Assembly: GCF_020711255.1 (NCBI RefSeq)
Contig: NZ_JAJFAW010000026.1
Span: forward strand, 24,127 to 88,126
DNA from: Hymenobacter plasmatis
Lineage (GTDB): Bacteria > Bacteroidota > Bacteroidia > Cytophagales > Hymenobacteraceae
Length of the DNA stretch: 64,000 bases
Reading direction: 5' to 3'
Position 1 is the first letter of the stretch; every line of letters starts with the position of its first letter. The notes below the pieces were generated by a model that was given only the letters and a program-made list of their open reading frames with translations, was not told where the DNA came from and ran no database searches. Positions 8,001 through 17,561 of the stretch are shown here, piece after piece. The position numbers and the translations under genes were made by a program.

Positions 8001-9848
8001 ATGAAATCTTTCATTTCAACTTACCGGGCGGCCACTACAGTGCTGCTGCTGGCCGGCATCGCCGGGCTGGCCACGTCCTGCAAGGATTACCTCGATGTGG
8101 AGCCCCTGACCTTGACCACCACGGCGGCCACGTTCAGCACGGTGAGCGGCGCCACCAGCGCCGTGCTCGGTGCCTACGACCCGCTCTCGGGCGACAACAC
8201 CTATGGCACCCGCCTGAGCATGTACTTCCCCTACGACACCGACGAGATGATTAGCTCGTCGGGCACGTTCGACACGGGCCGCCGCGGCATTGCGCGCTAC
8301 AAGGCCTTTGCCAACAACACCGAAGTAATCAACCCCTGGAACAACCTGTACCAGGGCGTGGAGCGGGCCAACATCTGCATCGAGAACATCCCGCAGATGG
8401 AGCTGTACACCAAAGGCACCAGCGCCGATACCGCGGCTTTGCACCGCCTCTACGGTGAAGCCCTGACCCTGCGCGCGCAGTACTACTATGAGCTGATTCG
8501 CAACTGGGGCGATGTGCCCGCGCAGTTCACTCCGTCCAAGTCGGGCCAGGACTTCAACCTGCCCAACGCCGACCGCAACGTAACCCTGACCAAGCTGATT
8601 GACGACCTATACCAGGCCGAGAAGCTGGTGCCGTACCGCTCGGCTGCCGGCCTCGTGAACGAGCGCATCACCAAAGGCGCCGTGAAAGCCCTGCGGGCGC
8701 GCCTGGCGCTGCAGCGCGGCGGCTACTCGCTGCACGGCACCACCATGACCCGCGCCAGCGACTACCTCGACTACTACAAGATTGCCCGCCAGGAATGCCT
8801 GGACTTGATGAGCAAGCGCACCGAGCACACCCTCAACCCCAGCTTCTCGGACCTGTGGCGTGGTGTGAACGAGCAGCGCCACGACGTGGCCAACGAAATC
8901 CTGTTTGAAGTGGGCATGACTGGCTCAACTGCCACTGGCGACTCCAAGTTGGGCTACTACAACGGCCCGCGCCTGAACGCCTCGACCATCTATGGCTCGA
9001 CGCAGGGCGCCGTAACCGTGGTGCCGACCTATTTCTACGCCTTCGACTCGACCGACGTGCGCCGCGACATCACGGTGGCTCCTTACCAGATTCCGTCCAA
9101 CAATAACCAAGCGGGCGTGGCCCTGAATACCATTTATGACGGCAAATTCCGCCGCGACTGGCACATTCCCCCGCTGCCCGGCACCAACAACTACCTGGGC
9201 TACAACTGGCCCATCATCCGCTTCGCCGACGTGCTGCTGATGTACGCCGAAGCCGACAACGAGCTGAACGGACCCACCACGGCCGCCGTAGCCGCCCTGA
9301 AAGAAGTGCGCACCCGGGGCTTTGGCGGCAACGCTACCCGCGCGGCTGTGGGCCTGAACACCAGCACCAAAGCCGACCTCTTCAACGCCATTGTGAACGA
9401 GCGCCTGCTGGAGTTTGGCTCCGAAGGCATCCGCAAGTATGACCTGCTGCGCTGGAACCTGCTGGGCCAAAAGCTGGCCGATACCAAAGCCAGCCTGAAC
9501 CTGATGCGCACCGGCGCGGCCCCCTACCAGAATGTGCCCCTCTACCAGTATTACAAGGTGGTGAACGGCATGGTGCAGTGGACCCGCTCGTTCTACAAGC
9601 CCTCGCCGACTAACACCACGGCCCCCAGCGGCACCACCCGGGTCAACTGGCGCCAGTCGATTGACGCCACCTACGTGGCCAACCTCCAGCCCAACGGCAC
9701 CAGTGTAACGCTGGGCACAACCACCGTTACCAGCATCGGCAGCGGCTTGGCTGCTGAATTTGTGGCGGGCCAGGGCCGTGAGCTACTGCCCATCCCACAG
9801 ACCACGCTGGACACCGACCCGGCCCTGAAGCAAAACTCCGGCTACTAG
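8001..9848 (+). CDS. RagB/SusD family nutrient-binding lipoprotein
   Basis: This 615-residue surface lipoprotein caps the SusC channel and binds glycans. The lipobox LATSC (lipidated Cys near residue 27) ends a short signal peptide. TPR-like helices with the family phrases GEALTLRAQYYYELIRNWGD, DVLLMYAEADNE and IVNERLLEFGSEG are present. The C-terminal GRELLPIPQTTLDTDP segment is a standard SusD end. It forms a unit with the SusC gene upstream and a cupin gene 30 bases downstream. Confidence 0.95.
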   Translation: MKSFISTYRAATTVLLLAGIAGLATSCKDYLDVEPLTLTTTAATFSTVSGATSAVLGAYDPLSGDNTYGTRLSMYFPYDTDEMISSSGTFDTGRRGIARYKAFANNTEVINPWNNLYQGVERANICIENIPQMELYTKGTSADTAALHRLYGEALTLRAQYYYELIRNWGDVPAQFTPSKSGQDFNLPNADRNVTLTKLIDDLYQAEKLVPYRSAAGLVNERITKGAVKALRARLALQRGGYSLHGTTMTRASDYLDYYKIARQECLDLMSKRTEHTLNPSFSDLWRGVNEQRHDVANEILFEVGMTGSTATGDSKLGYYNGPRLNASTIYGSTQGAVTVVPTYFYAFDSTDVRRDITVAPYQIPSNNNQAGVALNTIYDGKFRRDWHIPPLPGTNNYLGYNWPIIRFADVLLMYAEADNELNGPTTAAVAALKEVRTRGFGGNATRAAVGLNTSTKADLFNAIVNERLLEFGSEGIRKYDLLRWNLLGQKLADTKASLNLMRTGAAPYQNVPLYQYYKVVNGMVQWTRSFYKPSPTNTTAPSGTTRVNWRQSIDATYVANLQPNGTSVTLGTTTVTSIGSGLAAEFVAGQGRELLPIPQTTLDTDPALKQNSGY

Positions 9849-9878
9849 CCAATCCCGATTTCCGCCTTCTGACTTGCT

Positions 9879-10229
9879 ATGGCTGCGCTCCTCACCCCCG
9901 AATCTCCCTTGTTTAGCCGTGCCCACACGCGCACCTGGGAGACCGTGGGCGAGGGCGTACGCCGGCAGGTGCTGACCCACGACCCCGGCACTATGCTGGT
10001 GAAAGTGGCCTTCGACCGCGGCGGCATCGGCAGCCGGCACCAGCACGTGCACACCCAAATGACCTACGTGGAAAGCGGGGTGTTCACGGTGAGCATCGGC
10101 GACGAGAAACGGGTGCTCCAGGCAGGCGACTCCTTTTACGTCCCTTCCGAGGCATGGCACGGGGTAGAGTGCATCGAAGCCGGCGTGCTGCTCGATGTGT
10201 TCAGCCCGGCCCGAACCGAGTTTTTGTAA
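9879..10229 (+). CDS. kdgF: Small cupin, KdgF-like uronate-linearising enzyme
   Basis: This is a 116-residue single-domain cupin. KdgF proteins convert the 4,5-unsaturated galacturonate monomer from pectate lyase digestion into DKI, feeding KduI. The metal site expected for this family is seen as H54, H56 and Q60 in HQHVHTQ and H94 in AWHGVE. Length and position, between susD and a pectate lyase and close to kduI, support the call. Small cupins are alike, so an unrelated sugar-binding cupin remains possible. Confidence 0.75.
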   Translation: MAALLTPESPLFSRAHTRTWETVGEGVRRQVLTHDPGTMLVKVAFDRGGIGSRHQHVHTQMTYVESGVFTVSIGDEKRVLQAGDSFYVPSEAWHGVECIEAGVLLDVFSPARTEFL

Positions 10230-10269
10230 TCCAGACTAGCTGGGCTTTTGTCCTGAATCCTTATACATC

Positions 10270-12324
10270 ATGAAAATGCTGCGACTACTGTTCCTGCTGG
10301 CGGGATTGGGCAAGGTGGGCCTCGGAACGACCCTCGCCCAGCAGGTGACGGTGGCGCCGGATGGCTCGGGGAATTTCCGGACCATCCAGGCAGCGGTCAA
10401 CAGCCTGCCCAACGAGGCCAGCCAGCTGCGTACGGTGTTCATTAAAAACGGCACCTACCGCGAGAAGGTGTTTGTGGACGGCAAGGCCAACATCGTATTC
10501 AAAGGCCAGAGCGAAAAGGGCGTGGTGCTCACTTATGCCCAGGCCCGCGATGCCTGGCGCTGCGACCCCGCCGGCGGCCCCGACGACTGGGGTGTGGCCA
10601 CGCTGAACCTGCGCAACAGTCCCGACATCACGCTGGAGAACCTCACGGTTATCAATTCCTACGGCTTCGATGCCAAGGGCGACGTGGTGCTGGACTGCCC
10701 CGCTGAGCCCAGTGGCAAGAAAACCGTCAGCAAAACCGGCCACCAGATGGCCCTGCGCACCATGCCCGGCGCCACCCGCATTACGGTAAAGCATTGCACT
10801 TTCCGGGCCCTGGGCGGCGACACGGTGAGCCCCTGGGACACCGAGGCCGGCCTGTATTACTTCAAGGACTGCACCATGGAAGGCGGCGTGGATTTCTACT
10901 GCCCCCGCGGGTGGGCCTACGCCGAAAACTGCCGCTTTATCTGCCACAACCCCAATGCGGCCATCTGGCACGACGGCTCGGGCAACCGCGACTCGAAAAC
11001 GGTACTGAAAAACTGCCGCTTCACCGGCGACGACAACTTCAAGCTCGGCCGCTTCCACCGCGAGGCGCAGTTCTACCTCATCGGCTGCAAGTTTGCCAAG
11101 AACATGGCCGACGCTGACATCTATTGGGCTGAATCGGGCCCGGGTGCCAAGCAGTGGGGCCGGCGGGTGTACTACTACGACTGCCACCGCAAGGGCGGCG
11201 ATTATGCCTGGATGAAAAACAACCTGGCCACCGCCGAAAATGCCCCCAGCCCCCGCGCCATCAACGCGAACTGGACCTTCGGCGGCCGCTGGAACGTGGA
11301 CCCCCGCAAGCCCGCGCTGCCCGCCCCGGCATCGGCGGCGGTCGATACCATTGCTGAGAAAATGCTGGTCTTCCAGCGCAGCGTGGGCGGCTGGCCCAAG
11401 GCGGTGGGGGAGGTGAAGGTGAACTACGACCACAAGCTGACTGCCGCCCAGCGTGCGGCCACGCTGGCCGATAAAAACCGCACCGACGCCACCATCGACA
11501 ACAACGCGACGACCCGCGAAATCACCTACCTGGTGGAGGCCTTCCGCCGCACCAACAACCCGGCCTACCGCCAGGCCGCCGAAAACGGCATCCGCTTCCT
11601 GCTGAAAATGCAGTACCCCAACGGCGGCTTCCCCCAGTACTACCCCGATTTCAGCAACTACCGCCACCAGATAACCTACAACGACGACGCCATGGTGCGG
11701 GCTCTGACGGTGCTGCGCAACGTGGCCCAGCAGAAAGACCAGTTCGCCATTGTGGACCCCGGCCTGGTGGCTCAAGCCAAAGAAGCCGTGGACCGCGGCG
11801 TCAGCTGTATCCTCAAAACGCAGTACGTACAGAACGGCAAGCTCACGGCCTGGTGCGCCCAGCACGACGAGAAAACCCTGCTGCCAGCCAAAGCCCGCGC
11901 CTTCGAGCTAGCCTCGCTGAGCGGCGACGAAACCGTGGGCATCGTGCGCTTCCTGATGGGAGTAGACAAGCCTTCTGAGGCCGTGAAAACCGCCATCGAA
12001 AGCGCCGTGGCCTGGCTGAATGCTGTGAAAATGGAAGGCTTCGCCATGAAGGAAATTGATGCTCCCAAGGAGCCGCGCGGCAAAGACCGGGTCATCGTGC
12101 CCGAAGCCGGCTCCACGCTGTGGGCGCGGTTTTATGAGCTGAACACCAACCGCCCCATTTACGTGGGCCGCGACAGCCAAGTGCACTACCACTTGACCGA
12201 AATCGAAAACGAGCGCCGCGCCGGCTACCTCTACGCCGGTACCTGGCCCGCCAAGCTGCTCGAAAAAGAATACCCCGCCTGGCAAAAGCGCGTGAACACC
12301 GCACCGGGCGAAGCAAAAAAATAA
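10270..12324 (+). CDS. Secreted pectin methylesterase (CE8) - pectate lyase (PL10) fusion
   Basis: The 684-residue exported protein has two catalytic domains. After a signal peptide (to TLAQQ), residues about 25-355 form a right-handed beta-helix pectinesterase of family CE8: it begins VAPDGSGNFRTIQAAVN, has QMALRT, and carries the nucleophile Asp in GGVDF at D208. Residues about 360-670 match pectate lyases of family PL10, with ATIDNNATTREITYLVEAF, NGGFPQYYPD, YNDDAMVRAL and SLWARFYEL-like (TLWARFYEL) segments. The first domain removes methyl esters and the second cleaves the exposed polygalacturonate by beta-elimination, so the fusion couples successive steps. It lies 40 bases after kdgF and 20 bases before uxaB. 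Confidence 0.92.
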   Translation: MKMLRLLFLLAGLGKVGLGTTLAQQVTVAPDGSGNFRTIQAAVNSLPNEASQLRTVFIKNGTYREKVFVDGKANIVFKGQSEKGVVLTYAQARDAWRCDPAGGPDDWGVATLNLRNSPDITLENLTVINSYGFDAKGDVVLDCPAEPSGKKTVSKTGHQMALRTMPGATRITVKHCTFRALGGDTVSPWDTEAGLYYFKDCTMEGGVDFYCPRGWAYAENCRFICHNPNAAIWHDGSGNRDSKTVLKNCRFTGDDNFKLGRFHREAQFYLIGCKFAKNMADADIYWAESGPGAKQWGRRVYYYDCHRKGGDYAWMKNNLATAENAPSPRAINANWTFGGRWNVDPRKPALPAPASAAVDTIAEKMLVFQRSVGGWPKAVGEVKVNYDHKLTAAQRAATLADKNRTDATIDNNATTREITYLVEAFRRTNNPAYRQAAENGIRFLLKMQYPNGGFPQYYPDFSNYRHQITYNDDAMVRALTVLRNVAQQKDQFAIVDPGLVAQAKEAVDRGVSCILKTQYVQNGKLTAWCAQHDEKTLLPAKARAFELASLSGDETVGIVRFLMGVDKPSEAVKTAIESAVAWLNAVKMEGFAMKEIDAPKEPRGKDRVIVPEAGSTLWARFYELNTNRPIYVGRDSQVHYHLTEIENERRAGYLYAGTWPAKLLEKEYPAWQKRVNTAPGEAKK

Positions 12325-12344
12325 ACGGCTACATCTATCCTTCC

Positions 12345-13880
12345 ATGACGATTCTAACCAAAGAGCTGGTCCGGACTGCCCCCAGCGCGGCCCTGCCCGT
12401 AGCCTGGCCCACCGCCGAAATGCTGGCGCTGCCCGAAAAGGTGCTTCAATTTGGCACTGGCGTGCTGCTGCGCGGCCTGCCCGATTTCATGATTGACGAG
12501 GCCAACCGCCAGGGCGTGTTCAACGGCCGCATTGTGGTGGTGAAAAGCACCGACGGCGGCGACGCCACGGCCTTTGACCGCCAAAACGGTCTGTACACGG
12601 TGTGCGTGCGCGGCGTTGACGACGGCAAGCCCGTTGAAGACAACGTGGTGTGCGCCAGCATCAGCCGGGTGCTGTCGGCCAAAAGCCAGTGGGCTGAAAT
12701 CTTGGAATTTGCAGCCAGCCCCGACTTGCAGGTGGTGATTTCCAACACCACCGAAGTCGGCATCCAGCTCGTGAACGAGGACATTCACCTCACGCCGCCG
12801 CAGTCTTTTCCTGGCAAGCTGCTGGCCGTGCTCTATTCGCGCTTTGTGGCATTCAAGGGCGATACCAGCTGCGGGCTCGTGATTGTGCCCACTGAGCTGA
12901 TACCCGACAACGGCCGCAAACTCGAAGCCATTGTGCTGGAGCTGGCCCACCGCAACGACCTAGGCAGCGAGTTCATCGACTGGCTCGAATCGGCCAACAG
13001 CTTCTGCAATACCCTGGTCGACCGCATTGTGCCGGGCCTGCCCGACCCTGCTACCTATCAGCAGCTGCAAGCCGACCTGGGCTACCAGGACGCACTGCTG
13101 ACCGTGGCCGAAGCGTATTCGCTCTGGGCCATTGAAGGCGACGAGCGGGTGCGCGAGGTGCTCTCGTTTCACAGCGCTGCGAAGGGCGTGGTCATCCGGC
13201 CCGACATCACATTGTTTCGGGAGCTGAAGCTGCGCTTGCTCAACGGTACGCACACGCTCAGCTATGGGTTAGCGCACCTAATAGGCTGCACCACCGTGCG
13301 CGAAGCCCTCGAAAATGAGTGCCTGGCCCGCTTCATTCATAACCTGATGCTGGCCGATTTGCTGCCCGGCATACCGTACCAAGTAGACGAAAAAGTAGGC
13401 CAGCGCTTCGGCATGCAGGTGCTCGACCGCTTCCGCAATCCCTATCTGGAGCACCGCTGGCTGGCCATAGCCATGCAGGGCACTATGAAGATGCAGATGC
13501 GCAACATCCCCACGCTGCTGCACTACTACCAGCAGCACCGGGCCGTGCCGCACTACATGGCGCTGGGCTTTGCAGCCTACCTACTGTTCATGCGCAACAC
13601 GGCTTCGGCGCCCGGGGTAGGGCAGGGCGAAGCCAACGGCGAACCCTACACCATCCAGGACGACCGCGCCGGCTACTTTGCCGACCTTTGGGCTCGCCTG
13701 TCGCCAGCCGAGCTCACCACCACCGTGCTGCGCAACACTGCCCTCTGGGGCACCGACCTGACCCGCCTGCCCGGCTTCGCCGAATGGGTAAGCCAATATT
13801 TAGCTCAACTGCTGGAGGAAGGTGCCGCAGCCACGTTGGCAGCGTTCTTTACCAAGAAAGCAGCGGCCGTAAACTCGTAA
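12345..13880 (+). CDS. uxaB: Tagaturonate reductase (altronate oxidoreductase)
   Basis: This 511-residue member of the polyol-specific long-chain mannitol dehydrogenase family reduces D-tagaturonate to D-altronate with NADH. The N-terminal nucleotide-binding segment VLQFGTGVLLRGLPDFM, the middle ISNTTEVGI and the C-terminal catalytic phrase KLRLLNGTHTLSYGLAHLIG are visible. The order uxaB-uxaA-uxaC that follows makes the assignment firm. A palindromic repeat lies after its stop. Confidence 0.95.
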   Translation: MTILTKELVRTAPSAALPVAWPTAEMLALPEKVLQFGTGVLLRGLPDFMIDEANRQGVFNGRIVVVKSTDGGDATAFDRQNGLYTVCVRGVDDGKPVEDNVVCASISRVLSAKSQWAEILEFAASPDLQVVISNTTEVGIQLVNEDIHLTPPQSFPGKLLAVLYSRFVAFKGDTSCGLVIVPTELIPDNGRKLEAIVLELAHRNDLGSEFIDWLESANSFCNTLVDRIVPGLPDPATYQQLQADLGYQDALLTVAEAYSLWAIEGDERVREVLSFHSAAKGVVIRPDITLFRELKLRLLNGTHTLSYGLAHLIGCTTVREALENECLARFIHNLMLADLLPGIPYQVDEKVGQRFGMQVLDRFRNPYLEHRWLAIAMQGTMKMQMRNIPTLLHYYQQHRAVPHYMALGFAAYLLFMRNTASAPGVGQGEANGEPYTIQDDRAGYFADLWARLSPAELTTTVLRNTALWGTDLTRLPGFAEWVSQYLAQLLEEGAAATLAAFFTKKAAAVNS

Positions 13881-13890
13881 GCTCAACGTC

Positions 13891-13973
13891 TGTCCTACTG
13901 ACGCAGGAAGCATCTTATCGCTGCTGAACGAATTGAGCTAACGTGAGAAGATGCTTCCTGCGTCAGCATGACA
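13891..13973. repeat. Palindromic repeat element, copy 3
   Basis: Arms 13891-13919 and 13945-13973 (29 bases, three mismatches, all in the left half) surround a 25-base loop. The loop shares the GAACGA...GCTAAC pattern with copy 2, so both belong to the subtype ending in CATCTTATC. It lies between uxaB and uxaA. Confidence 0.87.
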
Positions 13974-14040
13974 AGAGGCGCGAACGAGATGCCTCGAGCA
14001 ACTCAAGAGACGTACTACAAATCTATAATTATCCTTCCCC

Positions 14041-15693
14041 GTGAAGCACCAAGTAGCCCGTATTCACCCCGCCGACAACGTGCTGGTCGCCCTCGTAGAC
14101 CTGCCCATCGGCACCGAAGTGCCGTGGGAAAATGGGTTCGTGACCGTCACCGAAGCCATTCCGGCCAAACACAAGCTCGCGCCCCTGGGCCTTAGCCCCG
14201 GCCAGCCCGTGACCATGTACGGCGTGCTCGTGGGCACCGCCCGCGAGGCCATCCGCCCCGGCGGCCGCCTCACCACGGCCAACATTCAGCACGCCACCAA
14301 CAGCTACGACGAGCACGCCCAGCAGCGCGCCGCGTGGCAGGCGCCCGACGTGAGTGCCTGGCAAAACCGCACCTTCCAGGGCTTCCACCGCGCCGACGGC
14401 CGCGTGGGCACCGCCAACTACTGGCTGGTAATCCCGCTGGTGTTCTGCGAAAACCGCAACATCCAGGTGCTGCAAGATGCCCTGATTACCGACTTGGGCT
14501 ACGGCCGTCGCAAGAGCTACCAGCCTGAAACCCGCAAGCTCCTGAGCTTGATGCAGGCCGGCAAGTCCATCGAAGAAATCCTGAGCGCTGACTTGGAAGC
14601 CGCCGAAGACACGGCCCGCAGCCAGCGCCCCTTCCCGAACGTGGACGGCATCCGCTTTCTCTCGCACGAGGGCGGCTGCGGCGGCATCCGCCAGGATGCC
14701 CAGACGCTGTGCGGCCTGCTGGCCGGCTACATCACGCACCCCAACGTGGCTGGCGCCACTGTCCTCAGCCTGGGCTGCCAGAACGCGCAGGCCACCATGC
14801 TGCAGGACGAAATCGCGAAGCGCGACCCGCACTTCAGCAAGCCGCTTTACATCCTAGACCAGCAGAAGCTGGGCACCGAGGAGAACCTTATCAGCACGGC
14901 CCTGCGGCAGACGTTTGCGGGCCTGATGATTGCCAACCAGGTCCACCGCGAGCCGGCGCCGCTGTCCAAGCTCAATATTGGGCTGGAGTGCGGCGGCTCC
15001 GATGGCTTCTCGGGCATCTCGGCCAATCCGGCCTTAGGCCATGTGTCCGACATGCTGGTGGCCTTGGGTGGCTCGGTTATCCTGGCCGAATTCCCGGAGC
15101 TGTGCGGCGTGGAGCAGGAACTCGTAGACCGCAGCGTGGACCAACCCACCGCCGAACGATTCAGCAGCCTCATGAAGGCGTACGGCGACAGCGCCGTGGC
15201 CGTGGGCTCGGGCTTCGACATGAACCCTTCGCCAGGCAACATCCGCGATGGCCTGATTACGGACGCCATGAAATCGGCCGGCGCGGCCCGCAAAGGCGGC
15301 TCTTCGCCCGTGGTGGCCGTGCTCGACTACCCCGAACTGGTAACCAAGCCGGGCCTAAATCTGCTCTGCACCCCCGGCAACGACGTGGAATCGACCACGG
15401 CCGAAGTGGGCTCGGGCGCCAACATTGTGCTCTTTACCACCGGCCTGGGCACGCCCACCGGCAACCCCATTGCCCCGGTGGTAAAAATCGCCAGCAACAC
15501 GGCCCTAGCCAAGCGCATGCCCGATATCATCGACGTGAACACCGGAACGGTGATTGACGGCGAAGAAACCATCGAGCAGGCCGGCGAGCGCATTCTCGAC
15601 TACGTCATCCGGGTGGCCAGCGGCGAGGAAGTGGCCGCCGTGCGCCACGACCAAACCGACTTCATTCCGTGGAAGCGCGGGGTGTCGCTCTAA
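14041..15693 (+). CDS. uxaA: Altronate dehydratase
   Basis: The 550-residue enzyme dehydrates D-altronate to 2-keto-3-deoxygluconate. Residues about 1-90 form the SAF domain (PADNVLVALVDLPIGTEV) and the remainder is the UxaA/GarD catalytic region with SHEGGCGGIRQDA, LECGGSDGFSGISANP and VGSGANIVLFTTGLGTPTGNPIAPVVKI. GTG was taken as start because an in-frame TAA lies 15 bases upstream with no ATG between. Palindromic repeats sit on both sides, separating it from uxaB and uxaC. Confidence 0.95.
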   Translation: MKHQVARIHPADNVLVALVDLPIGTEVPWENGFVTVTEAIPAKHKLAPLGLSPGQPVTMYGVLVGTAREAIRPGGRLTTANIQHATNSYDEHAQQRAAWQAPDVSAWQNRTFQGFHRADGRVGTANYWLVIPLVFCENRNIQVLQDALITDLGYGRRKSYQPETRKLLSLMQAGKSIEEILSADLEAAEDTARSQRPFPNVDGIRFLSHEGGCGGIRQDAQTLCGLLAGYITHPNVAGATVLSLGCQNAQATMLQDEIAKRDPHFSKPLYILDQQKLGTEENLISTALRQTFAGLMIANQVHREPAPLSKLNIGLECGGSDGFSGISANPALGHVSDMLVALGGSVILAEFPELCGVEQELVDRSVDQPTAERFSSLMKAYGDSAVAVGSGFDMNPSPGNIRDGLITDAMKSAGAARKGGSSPVVAVLDYPELVTKPGLNLLCTPGNDVESTTAEVGSGANIVLFTTGLGTPTGNPIAPVVKIASNTALAKRMPDIIDVNTGTVIDGEETIEQAGERILDYVIRVASGEEVAAVRHDQTDFIPWKRGVSL

Positions 15694-15711
15694 TATTAGA
15701 ACAACATCAGA

Positions 15712-15813
15712 AGAACGTCATGCTGAGCTTGTCGAAGCATCTCGCCAGTGGGAGTAATCCAATCGCTGCAACGATGCGGGCGAGATGCTTCGACAAGCTC
15801 AGCATGACGTTCT
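15712..15813. repeat. Palindromic repeat element, copy 4
   Basis: Arms 15712-15745 and 15780-15813 are perfectly complementary over 34 bases around a 34-base loop. Inside the arms the variable part is CTTGTCGAAG and its exact complement. It belongs to the subtype ending GAAGCATCTCGC and lies 18 bases after the uxaA stop. Confidence 0.92.
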
Positions 15814-15976
15814 GATAGATTGCCCGCCAGGCAAATTATTTACGCAACCGTTTCCGCTAATAAATAGCAAAATCAGGAGCGTACATGAAGGTGGGTCCCC
15901 AAGTCGGGCTCTACCTTCGGCTCCCTGGAAAATACTAGCACCTATCAGGGCGCCGCTCCTGTATTCTTAGTTGATT

Positions 15977-17419
15977 ATGAAGCCTTTCCTCAACGACGAC
16001 TTCCTGCTTCAGACGGCCACGGCCGGCACGCTCTACCACGAGTACGCGAAGCAGATGCCCATTATCGATTACCACAACCACCTGCTGCCCGACCAGATTG
16101 CCGAGGACAAGCAGTTTGAGAACATCACCCAAATCTGGCTGTACGGCGACCACTATAAGTGGCGCGCCATGCGGGCCAACGGCATTCCCGAGCGTTACAT
16201 CACCGGCGATGCCTCGGACTGGGAGAAGTTTGAGAAGTGGGCTGAAACCGTGCCCTACACCCTGCGCAACCCGCTTTACCACTGGACGCACCTGGAGCTG
16301 CAGCGCTACTTCGGCATCACGGAGCTGCTGAACAAGGACAGCGCCCGCCGCATCTACGACGAATGCAGCGCCAAGCTGCAAACGCCCGAGTACTCGGTGC
16401 GCGGCCTGCTGCGCAAGATGCACGTGGAAACCCTCTGCACCACCGACGACCCGGCCGATAACCTGGAGCACCACGAGGCCCTCGCCGCCTCGGGCTTCGA
16501 AGTGCGCGTGCTGCCCACCTTCCGGGCCGACAAGGCCATGGCCGTGGACGATGCCGCCAGCTACAACGCCTACCTCGACCGCCTGGGCCCCGTGGCCGCG
16601 GTTGACATCCGCACCTTCGCCGATTTGGAAACGGCCCTGCGCCGCCGGCACGACTTCTTCGCCAGCGTGGGCTGCCGCTTGTCGGACCACGGCCTCGAGC
16701 AGATTTATGCCGCCGACTACACCGCGGCGGAAGTCGATGCCATATTTAGCAAAATCCGCGGCGGCAGCGGGCTGACGCCAGCTGAAAACAACCAGTTTAA
16801 ATCGGCCATGCTGGTGCTGCTGGCCGAAATGGACTGGGAGAAAGGCTGGACGCAACAGTACCACTTGGGCGCGCTGCGCAACAACAACTCGCGCATGCTC
16901 CGCGAACTAGGCCCCGACACGGGCTGGGATTCCATCGGCGACTTCCCGCAGGGCCGCGCCCTCTCCACGTTCCTGGACCGCCTCGACGGGCAGAATAAGC
17001 TGGCCAAGACCATTATCTACAACCTGAACCCGGCCGACAATGATTTGATTGCCACGATGATTGGCAACTTCAACGACGGCTCGGTGGCGGGCAAGATGCA
17101 GTTCGGCTCCGGCTGGTGGTTCCTCGACCAGAAGGACGGCATGGAAAAACAGCTCAACTCGCTCTCGAACATGGGCCTGCTGCCCCGTTTCGTGGGCATG
17201 CTCACCGATTCGCGCAGCTTCCTCTCGTACCCGCGCCACGAATATTTCCGCCGCGTGCTCTGCAACTTGCTCGGCAACGACGTGGAAAACGGCGAGCTAC
17301 CAGCTGATATGGAATTGCTGGGCCGCACCGTGCAAAACATTTGCTACGGCAACGCCAAGGAGTACTTTGGCTTCGGCGAAGTAGCTCAAGCGGCGCCGGT
17401 AGCTGCCACTGCTCAGTAA
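15977..17419 (+). CDS. uxaC: Glucuronate / galacturonate isomerase
   Basis: This 480-residue amidohydrolase-fold enzyme isomerises D-galacturonate to D-tagaturonate (and D-glucuronate to D-fructuronate), the first cytoplasmic step. The metal-binding HNH at H33/H35 in IIDYHNHLLPDQIAED and the C-terminal FVGMLTDSRSFLSYPRHEYFRR motif are family-defining. An in-frame TTG six bases upstream is possible, but ATG 15977 gives the normal N terminus MKPFLNDDF. About 160 bases upstream, after a repeat element, are gene-free. Confidence 0.96.
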   Translation: MKPFLNDDFLLQTATAGTLYHEYAKQMPIIDYHNHLLPDQIAEDKQFENITQIWLYGDHYKWRAMRANGIPERYITGDASDWEKFEKWAETVPYTLRNPLYHWTHLELQRYFGITELLNKDSARRIYDECSAKLQTPEYSVRGLLRKMHVETLCTTDDPADNLEHHEALAASGFEVRVLPTFRADKAMAVDDAASYNAYLDRLGPVAAVDIRTFADLETALRRRHDFFASVGCRLSDHGLEQIYAADYTAAEVDAIFSKIRGGSGLTPAENNQFKSAMLVLLAEMDWEKGWTQQYHLGALRNNNSRMLRELGPDTGWDSIGDFPQGRALSTFLDRLDGQNKLAKTIIYNLNPADNDLIATMIGNFNDGSVAGKMQFGSGWWFLDQKDGMEKQLNSLSNMGLLPRFVGMLTDSRSFLSYPRHEYFRRVLCNLLGNDVENGELPADMELLGRTVQNICYGNAKEYFGFGEVAQAAPVAATAQ

Positions 17420-17425
17420 GTAAAC

Positions 17426-17519
17426 GTCATGCTGAGCGCAGCCGAAGCATCTCGCGTGCAGCAGTAATCCAGCTAGCTCAACGAAGCAAGCGAGATGCTT
17501 CGACTGCGCTCAGCATGAC
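17426..17519. repeat. Palindromic repeat element, copy 5
   Basis: Arms 17426-17455 and 17490-17519 pair over 30 bases with one mismatch, around a 34-base loop that shares AGTAATCCA with the copy 4 loop. The variable arm segment here is GCGCAGCCGAAG. It lies between uxaC and kdgK. Confidence 0.9.
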
Positions 17520-17561
17520 TGTTCTTTCAATCAGGTTCTCAATCCCCCAACTACCCATTAA

